A stretch of DNA of 64,000 nucleotides from an uncultured Oscillospiraceae bacterium (GTDB lineage: Bacteria > Bacillota > Clostridia > Oscillospirales > Acutalibacteraceae). This document shows, piece after piece, positions 8,951 to 18,728 of this stretch; the first letter of the stretch is position 1; the number at the start of each line of letters is the position of its first letter. Under the pieces are notes generated by a model, which saw nothing but the letters and a program-made list of their open reading frames with translations, had not been told where the DNA came from and ran no database searches. The position numbers and the translations under genes are program-made. The stretch is taken from the NCBI GenBank assembly GCA_900544715.1, contig UQWL01000001.1, positions 62,001 through 126,000 on the forward strand, given 5' to 3'.

Positions 8951-9838
8951 TCACACCGGGCACGGGCACAGCCCACAAAGCCCTGTATACACCGGGCTCA
9001 AGCGGTCGCAGATATATTCTACGAAATCCGGCTGAGGGAGAGGATACGCATCCTCCGGCAATGCCAAATCCCGCGGCAGGGCAAACGCCGCCGCCGTACC
9101 GCCTTCGTCGCTTTGGAACAGGAGCGTGCCTTTGTGCAGCTCCATGCATCGGCGCACGGCGCACAGGCCTGAGCCGGCGGTATCCGTTCCCCGTTGAAGC
9201 GCGTAAAGCGAGGTTTCCCCGGCGCTGCGCACAGTAACAAGCATATGGCTGAGTGTGCAGGAAAGGCGCACGAGAATGGTGCCAGATTGCGAATGGCAGG
9301 CGGCGTTTGCAATCAGGTTTAGCAGCGCGGCACGCACAGGCCCGGGGGCGCACGCGACGAGCGCTTCCGGCACGCCGGTATCGAATAAAACAGGCCTGTC
9401 GCAGCCGCTGAGTAAGAGGTCACTGCGACCCTGACCGTCTGAAAAAGCCTGTGGATGCAAATCTGCGTCAAATAAAACGCGCTTGCCGCAGCCACTGAGT
9501 AAGAGGTCGCATGCGCAACAGATATCATCGAGGAAGGAAACGAACGCGCAGGGTTCAAAAGCGAAAACACGCGCGCGGCAAAGCATCAGGTTTTCGAGCT
9601 TTCGTAGGATGCTGTGGCAGCCCTGCGTCAACTGTGCAAGGCTCTGCTTTTGCGTTTGATCTGCGCCCCCGGCGCACAGGTGAGAGAGTGTGAGCAGCAG
9701 GTGGATTTCTTCGCGCAGCTGCGGCTCGTTTTCCGGGCAGACTGGGATCTTTGCCAGTCTGTCAAATCTATTTTGAAGAAAAGAAAACACGTATGATAGC
9801 TCCTTGTTAGGTTTCGTTTGGCTGAGAAGTTCGTCCAT
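8951..9838 (-). CDS. GHKL ATPase (histidine-kinase-like) protein with an internal repeat
   Basis: The 295-residue protein ends in a HATPase_c-like domain. The N box is NLIANAACHS (about residue 185), and a G-box-like stretch GTDTAGSGLCAVRRCMELH is followed by the closing GGTAAAFALP. The N-terminal part is helical and lacks a convincing phospho-acceptor His, a membrane span or a sensor domain. It may therefore be a degenerate or partner-type kinase such as those seen in sporulation phosphorelays. Between them, DLLLSGC-KRVLFD is duplicated with a 29-residue period. The start at 9838 has AAAGGG six bases upstream. No response regulator is adjacent. Confidence 0.7.
   Translation of the reverse strand: MDELLSQTKPNKELSYVFSFLQNRFDRLAKIPVCPENEPQLREEIHLLLTLSHLCAGGADQTQKQSLAQLTQGCHSILRKLENLMLCRARVFAFEPCAFVSFLDDICCACDLLLSGCGKRVLFDADLHPQAFSDGQGRSDLLLSGCDRPVLFDTGVPEALVACAPGPVRAALLNLIANAACHSQSGTILVRLSCTLSHMLVTVRSAGETSLYALQRGTDTAGSGLCAVRRCMELHKGTLLFQSDEGGTAAAFALPRDLALPEDAYPLPQPDFVEYICDRLSPVYTGLCGLCPCPV
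9381..9515. repeat. In-frame 87-bp tandem duplication inside the GHKL gene
   Basis: The stretches 9381-9427 and 9468-9515 share most bases (TGAGTAAGAGGTC is identical in both). The 87-bp spacing keeps the reading frame and gives two copies of DLLLSGC-x3-VLFD in the protein. Confidence 0.75.
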
Positions 9839-9924
9839 ATCATACCCTTTTTCTTTTGGCAATTTGAGATTTTGTTGAGCATTAACAAAACTTACCCGCA
9901 GTGGTTCATTTTACAGCGAAATCC

Positions 9925-9953
9925 TTGCATATTTCAAAGGAAAGCGTTAATAT
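9925..9953 (+). promoter_or_regulatory. Promoter of gap
   Basis: TTGCAT (9925-9930) and TAATAT (9948-9953) are separated by 17 bases, about 40 bases before the gap start. Confidence 0.75.
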
Positions 9954-9995
9954 ATATACGCATGTCCATGTAATAATCATATGGAGGTAGTTAGA

Positions 9996-11009
9996 ATGTC
10001 AGTAAAAGTAGCAATCAATGGTTTTGGCCGCATTGGCCGCCTTGCGTTCCGCCAGATGTTCGGCGCCGAGGGCTATGATGTCGTTGCGATCAACGATCTG
10101 ACCAGCCCGAAGATGCTTGCTCATCTTCTCAAGTACGATACCGCTCAGGGCCGTTATGACGGTCACACCGTTGAGGCGGGCGAGGATTCCATCACGGTGG
10201 ACGGCAAGGTCATCACGATTTACAAGAATGCCAACCCCGCTGAGCTGCCCTGGGGCGAGCTGGGCGTAGACGTCGTGCTGGAGTGCACGGGCTTCTTCAC
10301 CTCCAAGGATAAGGCTTCCGCCCACCTTCAGGCAGGCGCGAAGAAGGTCGTTATCTCCGCTCCTGCGGGCAACGACCTCAAGACGATCGTTTTCAGCGTG
10401 AATGAAAACACCCTGACGGCAGAGGATCAGATCATCTCCGCCGCTTCCTGCACCACCAACTGCCTTGCGCCCATGGCGAAGGCCCTCAATGATTATGCTC
10501 CGATTCAGAGCGGCATCATGTCCACCATCCACGCCTATACTGGCGATCAGATGATCCTCGATGGCCCGCACCGCAAGGGCGACCTGCGCAGGGCTCGTGC
10601 TGGCGCTGCCAACATCGTGCCGAACTCCACCGGCGCTGCCAAGGCGATCGGCCTTGTTATCCCGGAATTGAACGGCAAACTCATCGGTTCCGCACAGCGC
10701 GTTCCGGTTCCCACCGGCTCTACGACGATTCTCACCGCAGTTGTAAAGGGCGAGAACGTCACGAAGGAAGGCATTAACGCCGCGATGAAAGCCGCCGCTT
10801 CCGAGAGCTTCGGCTACAATGAGGATGAGATCGTTTCCTCCGACGTCATCGGCATCCGCTATGGCTCCCTGTTCGATGCAACACAGACCATGGTGTCCGA
10901 GCTGGGCGACGGCCTGTATCAGGTGCAGGTTGTTTCCTGGTATGACAACGAGAACTCCTACACGAGCCAGATGGTCCGTACGATCAAGTATTTCTCGGAG
11001 CTTGGCTAA
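9996..11009 (+). CDS. gap: Glyceraldehyde-3-phosphate dehydrogenase
   Basis: The 337-residue glycolytic enzyme oxidises glyceraldehyde-3-phosphate to 1,3-bisphosphoglycerate with NAD. The NAD-binding start [11 protein letters not shown] and the active-site [10 protein letters not shown] (nucleophile Cys152) are intact, as are the phosphate-binding GTGS-like PTGSTT segment and the WYDNENSY C-terminal motif. GGAGG lies eight bases before ATG 9996; an ATG at 9981 overlaps the ribosome site and is rejected. It is monocistronic, with its own promoter and a strong terminator. Codon use is strongly biased, as expected of a highly expressed gene. Confidence 0.97.
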   Translation: MSVKVAINGFGRIGRLAFRQMFGAEGYDVVAINDLTSPKMLAHLLKYDTAQGRYDGHTVEAGEDSITVDGKVITIYKNANPAELPWGELGVDVVLECTGFFTSKDKASAHLQAGAKKVVISAPAGNDLKTIVFSVNENTLTAEDQIISAASCTTNCLAPMAKALNDYAPIQSGIMSTIHAYTGDQMILDGPHRKGDLRRARAGAANIVPNSTGAAKAIGLVIPELNGKLIGSAQRVPVPTGSTTILTAVVKGENVTKEGINAAMKAAASESFGYNEDEIVSSDVIGIRYGSLFDATQTMVSELGDGLYQVQVVSWYDNENSYTSQMVRTIKYFSELG

Positions 11010-11033
11010 GTTGTTCCTTAACAGAATATGCTG

Positions 11034-11072
11034 AAAACACCCCGCTTCGAATGAACCGAAGCGGGGTGTTTT
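11034..11072 (+). terminator. Strong terminator after gap
   Basis: A perfect 16-bp stem, 11034-11049 with 11057-11072, ends in TTTT. The AAAA/TTTT ends make it usable in both directions for the convergent gene at 11103. Confidence 0.92.
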
Positions 11073-11102
11073 ATGTTGGCTCGGCGGGCAATTATATTTT
11101 GT

Positions 11103-12023
11103 TCACAGCGCGGTCATGCTGAAATAGCGGCGGCCGTTGATTTCATAGAAGGCGTAGTTAATCCGATCCGCTCCCTCTTTTTTCTCCTGAATCTGAAAAC
11201 CACGCTCTGTCTCCGTCACCTCATATTGGCTGACGGCGCGGTAAAAATCGAGAAACTCCTGTTTTGGGTAGGCTGTGCCATATAGAAGCCCATTTTCAAA
11301 ACGGACATAACTGTCTTCGATTCGTTCATCCTGAATCAGGTGGTAGGGGCAGAGGAAAGTGGCGGCAGTGCCCTCCCCCGTTTGCGGATCCTTCCGCTCC
11401 GGCAGCGGCATGATGGCCTCCATACCGCAGAGATGGTAATGCGTTACCGGCCGGTCGGGCGTTTTGGCTAGGAGGGCGTACCATGCCTCTCGGCCGCCTT
11501 CCGCCGTTTGATGGATCAGCACATTGCCGCCTGCAAAAACCTTGGCTGTGCAAGGCGCGCCTTTGCTACCGAGGGCTTCGAACTTTTTGGCCATCTGCTC
11601 CGGCGAATCCTCGGAGAAAAAATCTGTGGTTGCGCCGCCCATCGTCCCCTTTGCCTGATAGGGCAGGCGCAATTTCGCGCCGCTAAAATAGTCGTTTGCG
11701 CTGATAAAATCGAGCTTTTGAATCCCGCCCGCGCGCATCGACCACATCACCCCTCCATATGCGGCGGCGATCAAAATCACGGCGAGAATAGCGGTGAGGA
11801 TTCGGATGGCAACAGCCTGTTTGTGCCGCACTTGATGGAAGTGCTGGAGAGCGAGCGCCATGCGCTCTTCGGCAGTCTGCCCCGGTGTGAACAGGGCGGC
11901 AAACGTCCGGCAGCGTTTACAGGTTTCCAGATGCGCTTTGACAGCGGCTGCTTCTGAATCAGGTAACGCCTTGTCGGTATAGGCAGGCAGTTGCTGCCGG
12001 ATCGCATCGCAGTTTTTATTCAT
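11103..12023 (-). CDS. Anti-sigma-factor-like zinc-finger membrane protein
   Basis: The 306-residue protein begins with a short putative zinc-binding ZAS-like module (Cys5, then HLETCKRC giving H-x3-C-x2-C at about residues 32-39). One transmembrane helix follows (about residues 80-100), and then a roughly 200-residue extracytoplasmic region that I do not recognise. This is the layout of anti-sigma factors that hold an ECF sigma factor at the membrane. No sigma-factor gene is adjacent, so either its partner is elsewhere or it has another role. AAAGGAG lies eight bases before ATG 12023; the ORF can be extended upstream to 12236 but only through promoter-like sequence. Confidence 0.7.
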   Translation of the reverse strand: MNKNCDAIRQQLPAYTDKALPDSEAAAVKAHLETCKRCRTFAALFTPGQTAEERMALALQHFHQVRHKQAVAIRILTAILAVILIAAAYGGVMWSMRAGGIQKLDFISANDYFSGAKLRLPYQAKGTMGGATTDFFSEDSPEQMAKKFEALGSKGAPCTAKVFAGGNVLIHQTAEGGREAWYALLAKTPDRPVTHYHLCGMEAIMPLPERKDPQTGEGTAATFLCPYHLIQDERIEDSYVRFENGLLYGTAYPKQEFLDFYRAVSQYEVTETERGFQIQEKKEGADRINYAFYEINGRRYFSMTAL

Positions 12024-12340
12024 GCGGAAGACTCCTTTCTGATTAAGAATGAAATGAGGGAGCAGAAGGATGAAACATGCTGGCTGGTAGTTCCATCCTG
12101 AATCACGGCGAATCAAACGATGCAAGCATTGAGAGAATTGCCTTTTCCATCTACATTGTATCATAATCATTAAAAAACGTATTGAAATAATATACAAACT
12201 TGAATCATAAAACTGAAATTTATAACAAATACGCAACTTCCCTTTTATCCTTGGCTGGATTGGATTTTTCCTAAAAATGCGCTCACACTAACATCAAGCA
12301 TTTTCTCATAAAATCCATTGCCAAAGGGTGGTTCCAGCAG
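12024..12340. promoter_or_regulatory. Divergent intergenic region between the anti-sigma-like gene and copA
   Basis: This gap is AT-rich at 12150-12240. On the minus strand TGATACAAT (complement of 12155-12163) is an extended -10 element that could drive the anti-sigma-like gene. I see no clear CsoR or CueR operator ahead of copA and no small ORF with a ribosome site. Confidence 0.4.
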
Positions 12341-14611
12341 ATGAGCGAACAGGAAAATACCAATCAAACCCTTCAATCGATTCTCCTGCCCATAGACGGC
12401 ATGACCTGCGCGGCCTGCTCGCGGGCGGTGGAGCAGGCGATTCATCGGCTTGACGGGGTGGAGCAGGCGAGCGTGAGCATTGCCACCAACCGGGCAGCCG
12501 TTTTGTTTGACCCGGCAAAGGTGCGCATCGCCGACATTAAGCTCGCCGTAGCGAAGGCGGGCTATACCCCCTTGCAGGTGGAGACAAAACGGGATGTGGA
12601 GGCGGAAAAGAAACGCACTGCCAAGCGGACGGACAGCATCCGCCGCCGCTTTCTTCTGGCGGTTGTTTTCGCGGCGCCGCTGCTCTATATCTCCATGGGG
12701 CATATGGTGGGCCTGCCGCTTCCGCCCTTTCTTAACCCGATGCACCATGCGTTTGCTTTTGCGCTGTGCCAGCTGATTTTGACGCTGCCGATCCTCTATG
12801 CGGGCCGCAGCTTTTACAGCAAAGGGATCAAGGCGGTTCTGCATGGAAGCCCGAATATGGATACGCTAGTGGCGATCGGCTCTGCCGCGGCGTTTCTCTA
12901 CAGCGTTTACTCCGTCGTTCGGATTTGGCAGGGGGATACGGGCGCCGTTCACGAGCTGTATTTTGAATCTGCCGGGATTATTATCACCTTCATTCTGCTT
13001 GGCAGGATGCTCGAATCCCGCAGCAAGTCAAAAACTTCCGAGGCGATCTACCGTCTGATGGAGCTTGCCCCCAAAACGGCGATTTTGGAGCGCGACGGCG
13101 TGGAGGTTACCGTGGCGGCGGAGGAAGTGGAGCCCGGCGATACGGTGATCGTGAAGCCCGGCATGCATATCCCTGTGGATGGCACAGTGATGAGCGGCTA
13201 CACCTCTGTGGATGAGAGCATGCTCACAGGCGAGAGCATCCCGGTGGAAAAACAGGAGGGTGATTTTGTCTACAGCGGTACGGTCAACAAGAACGGAGCT
13301 GTTCGCATACGGACGGATCAAAAGAGCGGCGATACGGCGCTCTCCCAAATTGTGCGGATGATCGAGCAGGCGCAAAATTCAAAAGCGCCGATTGCCCGGC
13401 TGGCGGATGTGATTTCCGGCTGGTTTGTGCCGACCGTGGCCGTTATCGCGATTGTGGCGGCGGTCGCTTGGCTGATCGCAGGCAAAGGCATCGCCTTTGC
13501 ACTGACGGTTTTTGTGGCGGTTTTGGTGATCGCCTGCCCCTGCGCGCTTGGCCTTGCCACGCCCACCGCTATCATGGCAGGGACAGGCAAGGGCGCGGAA
13601 AACGGCATTCTCATCAAAAGTGGCGTGGCGCTTGAGACGGCACACAAGCTGACGACCGTCGTCTTTGATAAGACCGGCACGATCACCAACGGAAAGCCGA
13701 AGGTGACGGATCTCGTCGCGGTGTCCGGCTTTGAAAAGGCGGAGCTGCTGCGCCTTGCCGCTTCGGCGGAAAAGGGGAGCGAGCATCCGCTGGGCGATGC
13801 GATTGTTGCCTATGCGGCAGAGCAGGGGATCGCGCTTGGGGCTGCGCAGCAGTTTGAAGCGCTGCCGGGGCGCGGCATCTCCGCCGTTGTGGATGGAAAA
13901 ACGCTTCTCCTCGGCAATGAAGCGCTCATGGCGGAAAGCGGGATTGATGCAAAGCCCTGCCTTGCCCAGGCAAAACTTTTTGCGCAGGAGGGCAAAACGC
14001 CGATGTTGGCAGCGTACGGCGGGCGTGTGGCCGGCGTGATCGCCGTAGCGGACACCGTGAAGGAGGCAAGCGCGGCGGCCGTGGAGCAGCTCCGGGGGAT
14101 GGGGGTGCAGGTGGTGATGCTCACAGGCGATCATGAGGCCACCGCGCAGGCGATTGCAAAGCAGGTTGGCATCAGCGAAGTGATCGCAAATGTGTTGCCC
14201 TCTGAAAAAGCAGGCGTGATCGAACAGCTTCAAAAGGAGGGGAAAACGGTCGCCATGGTGGGCGACGGCATCAATGACGCGCCCGCCCTGACGATGGCGG
14301 AAATCGGCATCGCCGTCGGCTCCGGCACGGATGTGGCAATCGAATCGGCCGACATCGTGCTGATGCGGGATGATCTTTCCCTGGTGGCGCAGGCCATCGC
14401 GCTTTCCCGCCGGACGCTGCGCATCATTCAGGAGAATCTCTTCTGGGCGTTTGCCTACAATACGCTGGGCATCCCCGTGGCGGCGGGCGTGCTATACCTC
14501 TTCGGCGGGCCGCTCATGAACCCGATGCTCGCGGCTGGCGCGATGTCGCTGAGCTCTGTGTGCGTGGTGCTCAACTCCCTGCGGCTGAGGCGGTGGCATT
14601 CCGGCCAATAA
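12341..14611 (+). CDS. copA: Copper-translocating P-type ATPase
   Basis: The 756-residue P1B ATPase exports Cu(I) across the membrane. It has one N-terminal HMA metal-binding domain with GMTCAAC (Cys23/Cys26), the TGES actuator loop, and the transmembrane metal site CPC in [10 protein letters not shown]. It also has the phosphorylated Asp in [10 protein letters not shown], the HP pair in SEHPLG, the [10 protein letters not shown] hinge and the C-terminal membrane motif MSLSS. The CPC plus YN (FAYNTLG) and MSLSS set points to Cu(I) rather than Zn/Cd. Many Firmicutes carry csoR and copZ next to copA; neither is here. The ribosome site (AAAGGGTGG, nine bases before ATG) is fair. Confidence 0.95.
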   Translation: MSEQENTNQTLQSILLPIDGMTCAACSRAVEQAIHRLDGVEQASVSIATNRAAVLFDPAKVRIADIKLAVAKAGYTPLQVETKRDVEAEKKRTAKRTDSIRRRFLLAVVFAAPLLYISMGHMVGLPLPPFLNPMHHAFAFALCQLILTLPILYAGRSFYSKGIKAVLHGSPNMDTLVAIGSAAAFLYSVYSVVRIWQGDTGAVHELYFESAGIIITFILLGRMLESRSKSKTSEAIYRLMELAPKTAILERDGVEVTVAAEEVEPGDTVIVKPGMHIPVDGTVMSGYTSVDESMLTGESIPVEKQEGDFVYSGTVNKNGAVRIRTDQKSGDTALSQIVRMIEQAQNSKAPIARLADVISGWFVPTVAVIAIVAAVAWLIAGKGIAFALTVFVAVLVIACPCALGLATPTAIMAGTGKGAENGILIKSGVALETAHKLTTVVFDKTGTITNGKPKVTDLVAVSGFEKAELLRLAASAEKGSEHPLGDAIVAYAAEQGIALGAAQQFEALPGRGISAVVDGKTLLLGNEALMAESGIDAKPCLAQAKLFAQEGKTPMLAAYGGRVAGVIAVADTVKEASAAAVEQLRGMGVQVVMLTGDHEATAQAIAKQVGISEVIANVLPSEKAGVIEQLQKEGKTVAMVGDGINDAPALTMAEIGIAVGSGTDVAIESADIVLMRDDLSLVAQAIALSRRTLRIIQENLFWAFAYNTLGIPVAAGVLYLFGGPLMNPMLAAGAMSLSSVCVVLNSLRLRRWHSGQ

Positions 14612-14718
14612 AGCCCCCTAAAGCAGGGATATATGCCATAAATCAGCCGATTCTACGATGCATAGGGTGATTTTTGCGCCGGCTTGCGGTATGCTGTCTG
14701 CAAGGAGGCGATCTAAAG

Positions 14719-15384
14719 ATGGATCATCAGAAAGTTGGATGCTTTATTGCGGCGCTTCGCCGCGAAAAGGGGTGGACACAACGGGATCTGGCCGCACAGC
14801 TTGGCGTAACAGATAAAGCCGTATCGCGCTGGGAAACGGGCAAGGGGCTGCCGGATATTTCCCTGATCAGGCCGTTAAGCGAGGCGCTTGGGGTTTCTAT
14901 AAACGAGCTGCTCTCAGGGGAAGCGATCAAGCCAGGGCAGGAGCTGGCGAAATCAGATGCGCTTGTGCTTCATACATTGGAGGCGGCGGAAAAGCGCATC
15001 CGTCGCATTTGGCGGAATTTGCTTTATGCGCTGGGCGCGGTGTTGTTGGCGGGCTCCTTGCTTTTTTTAGGGTTTGATACATCCTTTGTAGCCTTCTATG
15101 GGGCCATCGTTGGGATCCTGCTGCTGGCAGCCGCAGTGTTTTTCACCTTTCAAGCCAGGCCGAAGCGGGCACTGCTCGCGGCATTGGGCGTGATGCTGCT
15201 CGCCTTTTGCCTGCTGGAGGCACGGGATTATGTGTTTGTCAAATACTACCGGCTTCCGCCGCAGTATAGCCTGAAAATTGTATCAGAGGGCGGGCGGATC
15301 AAATACGATAAGCTGTTTTATGATGTTTACCGCTACCGGTCGGATTCCGGGGAAGAAACCTATGTGTTCGCTGAAAATCAGTAG
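14719..15384 (+). CDS. XRE-family regulator with membrane helices
   Basis: The 221-residue protein has an N-terminal helix-turn-helix (residues 1-65; TQRDLAAQLGVTDKAVSRWETG) of the XRE/Cro type. Three hydrophobic helices follow (about residues 100-175), then a soluble C-terminal tail. Membrane-tethered XRE proteins of this shape are common in Firmicutes and their signals are mostly unknown. AAGGAGG precedes ATG 14719; the ORF extends upstream only through non-coding sequence. It lies 107 bases after copA and could be read with it, but nothing shows it senses copper. Confidence 0.85.
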   Translation: MDHQKVGCFIAALRREKGWTQRDLAAQLGVTDKAVSRWETGKGLPDISLIRPLSEALGVSINELLSGEAIKPGQELAKSDALVLHTLEAAEKRIRRIWRNLLYALGAVLLAGSLLFLGFDTSFVAFYGAIVGILLLAAAVFFTFQARPKRALLAALGVMLLAFCLLEARDYVFVKYYRLPPQYSLKIVSEGGRIKYDKLFYDVYRYRSDSGEETYVFAENQ

Positions 15385-15522
15385 TGTGGTTACACCTTGA
15401 CTGTATTAACAATTGCATAATATGCATTATCAAAGCGTAAAAAGTAATATTTATTCATCAAAAATTATAAAAATTCATTGAAAGCTGCCCTGATCTTGTA
15501 CATGCAAATTCTCCCTTTCCCA

Positions 15523-15551
15523 TTGACGCGGGCTGAAAAAAGGGCTAAACT
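15523..15551 (+). promoter_or_regulatory. Promoter of the M28 peptidase gene
   Basis: TTGACG (15523-15528) and TAAACT (15546-15551) are separated by 17 bases. The rest of 15385-15616 is AT-rich with no other feature seen. Confidence 0.75.
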
Positions 15552-15616
15552 GAGAAACATGTTTTAGCGCTTTGCAGCGCTGAGATCGCGAGAAGAAGGA
15601 AAGGGTGAGCAATTTT

Positions 15617-16930
15617 ATGAAAAAGAAGTCATTCCTTGCGGCACTGATGGCGCTTGTGATGCTGTGCACGGTGTTCTCCTGTGGGATCACCGCTGTTGCG
15701 GCGGACGATTCTACCGCCTATGGAGCGGATGCTTACAGCTATGTACAGTATCTGGATGCCAACCTGCGCGCACGCCGCGCGGGGACGGAGCAGGAGCAGA
15801 AGGCCGCTGCCTATTTGACAGGTGAGTTGGAAAGCTTCGGCTATGAGGTGGCACAGCAACCCTTCAGCTACACCAGCCGCGGCGCAACGGTCAACAGCCA
15901 GAATGTGATTGTGACCAAGCCGGGCCGCTCGGAGAAGCAGATCATCGTGGGTGCGCATTACGATAGTGTGAATACCGCGGGCGTGGATGATAACGGCTCC
16001 GGCACCTCCGTAACGCTGGAAACGGCCAAGCGGATGTTCGGCGTCAGCACGCCTTATACCATCAAATTCATCTTCTTCGGCGCGGAGGAAGCGGGCCTGC
16101 GCGGCTCCAAGGCATATGCCTCCAGCATGAGCGCGGAGGAGATCGCCAACACCGTATTGATGATTAACCTGGATTCCGTTTTGGCGGGCACTTACCGCTA
16201 TGCTTACGGCGGCGTGGTGAATGAGCAAACCGGCGAAGTCGATCAGGCCTGGGGCGTGTATCAGACGAAAGCGCTTGCTGATGAGCTGGGGCTTGACATT
16301 CGCCTCAACGACACGGAGCTCAACGCCCTCCAAACGCCTACGACGGGCGATTGGAGCGACCATGCTTCCTTTAAAAATATCGGCCTGCCCTATGTGTATT
16401 TTGAGGCTGCCAACTGGGAACTGCCGGATGACCCGGATCACCCGGAATGGGGCAGCACCGGCGCTTATGAAACGGAAACCGGCGAAGTGATGCACGTGCC
16501 GGGCCGTGATGACCTGACCTTTATTGAGCAGGAGTGGGGCTCCCGCGCAAAGGATACGCTGGCCGCTTATGCAGAGCTCCTGCCCGCGATGCTGCAGCGC
16601 ATCAGCCCGGATGGACTTCTGGCGGATAAGGCGGAGCTTGCCACCGCGGTAGACGCTGCCAAAGCGGTGGATACCTCCAAGTATACGGAAGCTTCGGTAG
16701 CGGCCTTTCAGCTTGCGCTCGCCAATGCGGAAAAGGTGCTCGCGGATGACAGCATCCTGGCGGGCGACCAGCAGAAGGTGGACCTCGCCCAGAAGGCGTT
16801 GACCGCCGCGCAGAATGCCCTGCGGGAGGAAAAAGGGCCGGTTATTGATTGGATCGAGCACATTTTTAAGGAAGTATTTGTGCGCGTGGCAAAGGTGATT
16901 CTCCATATCATCCTGAAAATTGTTTTCTAA
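15617..16930 (+). CDS. Secreted M28-family metallopeptidase with FIVAR-like tail
   Basis: This 437-residue exported protein has an N-terminal signal peptide (MKKKSFLAALMALVML..., cleavage near AVAAD). The catalytic domain has the M28 zinc ligands and base in order: GAHYDSV (His/Asp), DDNGSG (bridging Asp), EEAGLRGS (catalytic Glu and Glu ligand), INLDSV (Asp) and WSDHASF (His). M28 enzymes are aminopeptidases. A FIVAR-like helical module (about residues 335-405) follows, then an amphipathic hydrophobic C-terminal helix that may associate with the membrane. The ATG at 15617 has GGTGAG seven bases upstream; a GTG at 15605 is possible. It has its own promoter and terminator. Confidence 0.9.
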   Translation: MKKKSFLAALMALVMLCTVFSCGITAVAADDSTAYGADAYSYVQYLDANLRARRAGTEQEQKAAAYLTGELESFGYEVAQQPFSYTSRGATVNSQNVIVTKPGRSEKQIIVGAHYDSVNTAGVDDNGSGTSVTLETAKRMFGVSTPYTIKFIFFGAEEAGLRGSKAYASSMSAEEIANTVLMINLDSVLAGTYRYAYGGVVNEQTGEVDQAWGVYQTKALADELGLDIRLNDTELNALQTPTTGDWSDHASFKNIGLPYVYFEAANWELPDDPDHPEWGSTGAYETETGEVMHVPGRDDLTFIEQEWGSRAKDTLAAYAELLPAMLQRISPDGLLADKAELATAVDAAKAVDTSKYTEASVAAFQLALANAEKVLADDSILAGDQQKVDLAQKALTAAQNALREEKGPVIDWIEHIFKEVFVRVAKVILHIILKIVF

Positions 16931-16951
16931 GTTTAATGGTATATGAAAGCG

Positions 16952-16992
16952 GGCTGCTGCAAAATGCTTGGCGTTTTGTAGCAGCCTTTTTT
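16952..16992 (+). terminator. Terminator after the M28 gene
   Basis: GGCTGCTGCAAAA (16952-16964) pairs with TTTTGTAGCAGCC (16974-16986) with one G-T pair, followed by TTTTTTC. Confidence 0.88.
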
Positions 16993-17144
16993 CGATTCCC
17001 CGCTGCATACACCAGTGCGTGACTATAGGATGGCATTCTCTGCTCCTCTAGGCAGCTTGCAGCTTTTTTATATTTACAACGCTTTTGGAAACCCGTATAA
17101 TAAAACATGAGATTTTCAAAACGATCAAATGCGGGAGAATGAAA

Positions 17145-17894
17145 ATGAAAAAACGATTGTTCTATGCGGCGGTTGCGGCCCTGCTCCTTTTATCGCTTGT
17201 TTCCTGTGGGAGGAATGGGCTGCCGCCTGATGAATCCGGCAGTGGCCCGGTTCCTAGCAGCTCCGCTGAGGTGACGCGGGAGGCGCCGGATGAAACGCTT
17301 TCTACTTCTCTAGCCAGGCTGCTTGCTAAGCATTCCGGTAAGAACTGGTATCATCATATCGGCAAAGCGGAGGTGTTCCGGCAGGCTGGAGTGGTGCGAG
17401 CGGAGATTACTTTAAAAAAAGATTCTGCAAAATACGCTTCAGCGTCCGTTATTTTATCCAACCTGTTCGACACGGAGCAGATGGACGCCTTTTTCCCTGG
17501 CCTCTGCGGCGCGGCGGAAGAGCTGGACTTTCGTAGTGCCGACGTTGCAGAAATTGGGAAATTATTTTATAACCTGACCACACAGGATGACGCGCAGAAT
17601 TATGCCCGGATTGCAGGCTACGGCCTGCCGGTTTACCAGCTGCTTGCGGATATTACCGGGGAAAAGGTGAGCAAAATCAAGGCGGATATCGACAGCCGGA
17701 TTGTGGATGACGCCAAGGTAGCTCAGGTGCTTTTTATGGCGCTGGAGGATACTTACGCGGCCAAGAGCAAGGAGATTACACAGGCCGAAATGACGCAGAT
17801 CGCCGGCGTTATTCTAGCGGAATTTGAGGATGCGGCGGTTGGCAAGGTCGTTTTTATGGATCCGAGCGGTACGGTTCTGCGGGAAATTGGATAG
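17145..17894 (+). CDS. Putative lipoprotein
   Basis: The 249-residue protein starts with a lipoprotein signal peptide: MKKRLFYAAV, a hydrophobic core, then the lipobox LVSC with the lipidated Cys near residue 20. A Ser/Pro/Glu-rich linker follows, then a soluble domain of mixed composition that I cannot assign. It should be tethered to the outer face of the membrane. GGGAG lies seven bases before ATG 17145. It is a single gene bounded by terminators on both sides. Confidence 0.75.
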   Translation: MKKRLFYAAVAALLLLSLVSCGRNGLPPDESGSGPVPSSSAEVTREAPDETLSTSLARLLAKHSGKNWYHHIGKAEVFRQAGVVRAEITLKKDSAKYASASVILSNLFDTEQMDAFFPGLCGAAEELDFRSADVAEIGKLFYNLTTQDDAQNYARIAGYGLPVYQLLADITGEKVSKIKADIDSRIVDDAKVAQVLFMALEDTYAAKSKEITQAEMTQIAGVILAEFEDAAVGKVVFMDPSGTVLREIG

Positions 17895-17897
17895 AAA

Positions 17898-17931
17898 AAA
17901 CGCGCACCTGCTTGGCCGGGCGCGCGTTTCT
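17898..17931. terminator. Bidirectional terminator
   Basis: AAACGCGC (17898-17905) pairs with GCGCGTTT (17922-17929). It lies between a plus gene and a convergent minus gene, each ending within 10 bases of the stem. Confidence 0.8.
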
Positions 17932-17935
17932 ATAT

Positions 17936-18175
17936 TTATGAGGGCTTATTTCCGCGGATACGCAGATAGTTTCGGGTAATGCCTGCCAATTCCTCGTTGC
18001 GCAGAATTCCGGCCCGCTCCAGCAAATCGCTCTCCGATAAAAAAACAGAAACGCGCTCATCAGGCTGGCCGTTGCAATAAGGGACGCCTTCCAACGGCGT
18101 CAGGTTGACGATCAACACAGTATCGACAATGTGATGCCGGATCTTCCAGATTTCCCATGCTCCGCAGGGCTCCAC
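17936..18175 (-). CDS. Hypothetical protein (79 aa)
   Basis: A GTG-initiated ORF with GAGGTG five bases upstream. The product is a small soluble protein with a central beta-rich part (VDTVLIVNLTPLEGV) and an acidic helical end. No family is recognised. It is bounded by the shared terminator at 17898-17931. The good ribosome site and clean end support it as a gene. Confidence 0.5.
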   Translation of the reverse strand: MEPCGAWEIWKIRHHIVDTVLIVNLTPLEGVPYCNGQPDERVSVFLSESDLLERAGILRNEELAGITRNYLRIRGNKPS

Positions 18176-18450
18176 AACATCACCTCATTTTATCTATTGG
18201 CAGGGCGGCAGGGCCAAATAGGGGATTCCCAGCATTCAAATGCCTGCCGAATCTCTTAAAATAAATTACGATATAGTACATATTATACACGAAATAACAG
18301 AAAGCACAATATAATAATCTTAATATTGGGGTAATTACCCGAATTTTGAGATTACTCCATCATTACATTTCTCTACTTTCAGCCCTTGGCCGGATGGATG
18401 GGGATTGAACGAATGCCGGCCCCATGCATAGTATGATAACGGTGATTCGA

Positions 18451-18684
18451 ATGAATGGATGCGAACTGACCGCTTCTATCTCTGCTTTGGCATCTTTGAT
18501 GGCTAGCAGGCTGTCTGATTCAGAACTGGCATTGACCGCAGCGGTATTCACGCAACTGGGAGATACGCTTGCAACGCTAGCCGTACAAAAAGATTTTTGC
18601 AGGGCGGCGGAACAGGGTGCGCAAGCGCGCGGAGAGGGCGGCAATAAGGGATCAGATGAGTCATCTGCGAAAGAAAGAATTTGA
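18451..18684 (+). CDS. Small Clostridia protein resembling DUF6774
   Basis: The 77-residue product contains MNGCELTASISALASLMA and AVFTQLGDTLATLAVQ. This recalls a small, uncharacterised Clostridia family (DUF6774, from memory) in which 'GDTLATIAAQ' is nearly invariant. It is probably a helical cytoplasmic protein of unknown role. The start at 18451 has GGTG six bases upstream and matches where that family begins; an in-frame ATG at 18424 lacks a ribosome site. An overlapping minus-strand ORF is rejected in its favour. The stretch 18176-18450 before it is AT-rich with no other gene seen. Confidence 0.6.
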   Translation: MNGCELTASISALASLMASRLSDSELALTAAVFTQLGDTLATLAVQKDFCRAAEQGAQARGEGGNKGSDESSAKERI

Positions 18685-18728
18685 AATAACATTTTGTGTT
18701 TATTTTTCTCTTTTTTTAGAAAAAACAT

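Noticed and set aside
8857..9237. A 126-codon plus-strand ORF opposite the GHKL gene
   Set aside because: It has no ribosome site and low-complexity Pro/Arg content, and it overlaps the conserved ATPase domain coded on the other strand.
18363..18728. A 121-codon minus-strand frame overlapping the small protein at 18451
   Set aside because: The plus-strand protein has a recognisable conserved block (QLGDTLATLA) and a ribosome site; the minus frame has neither.
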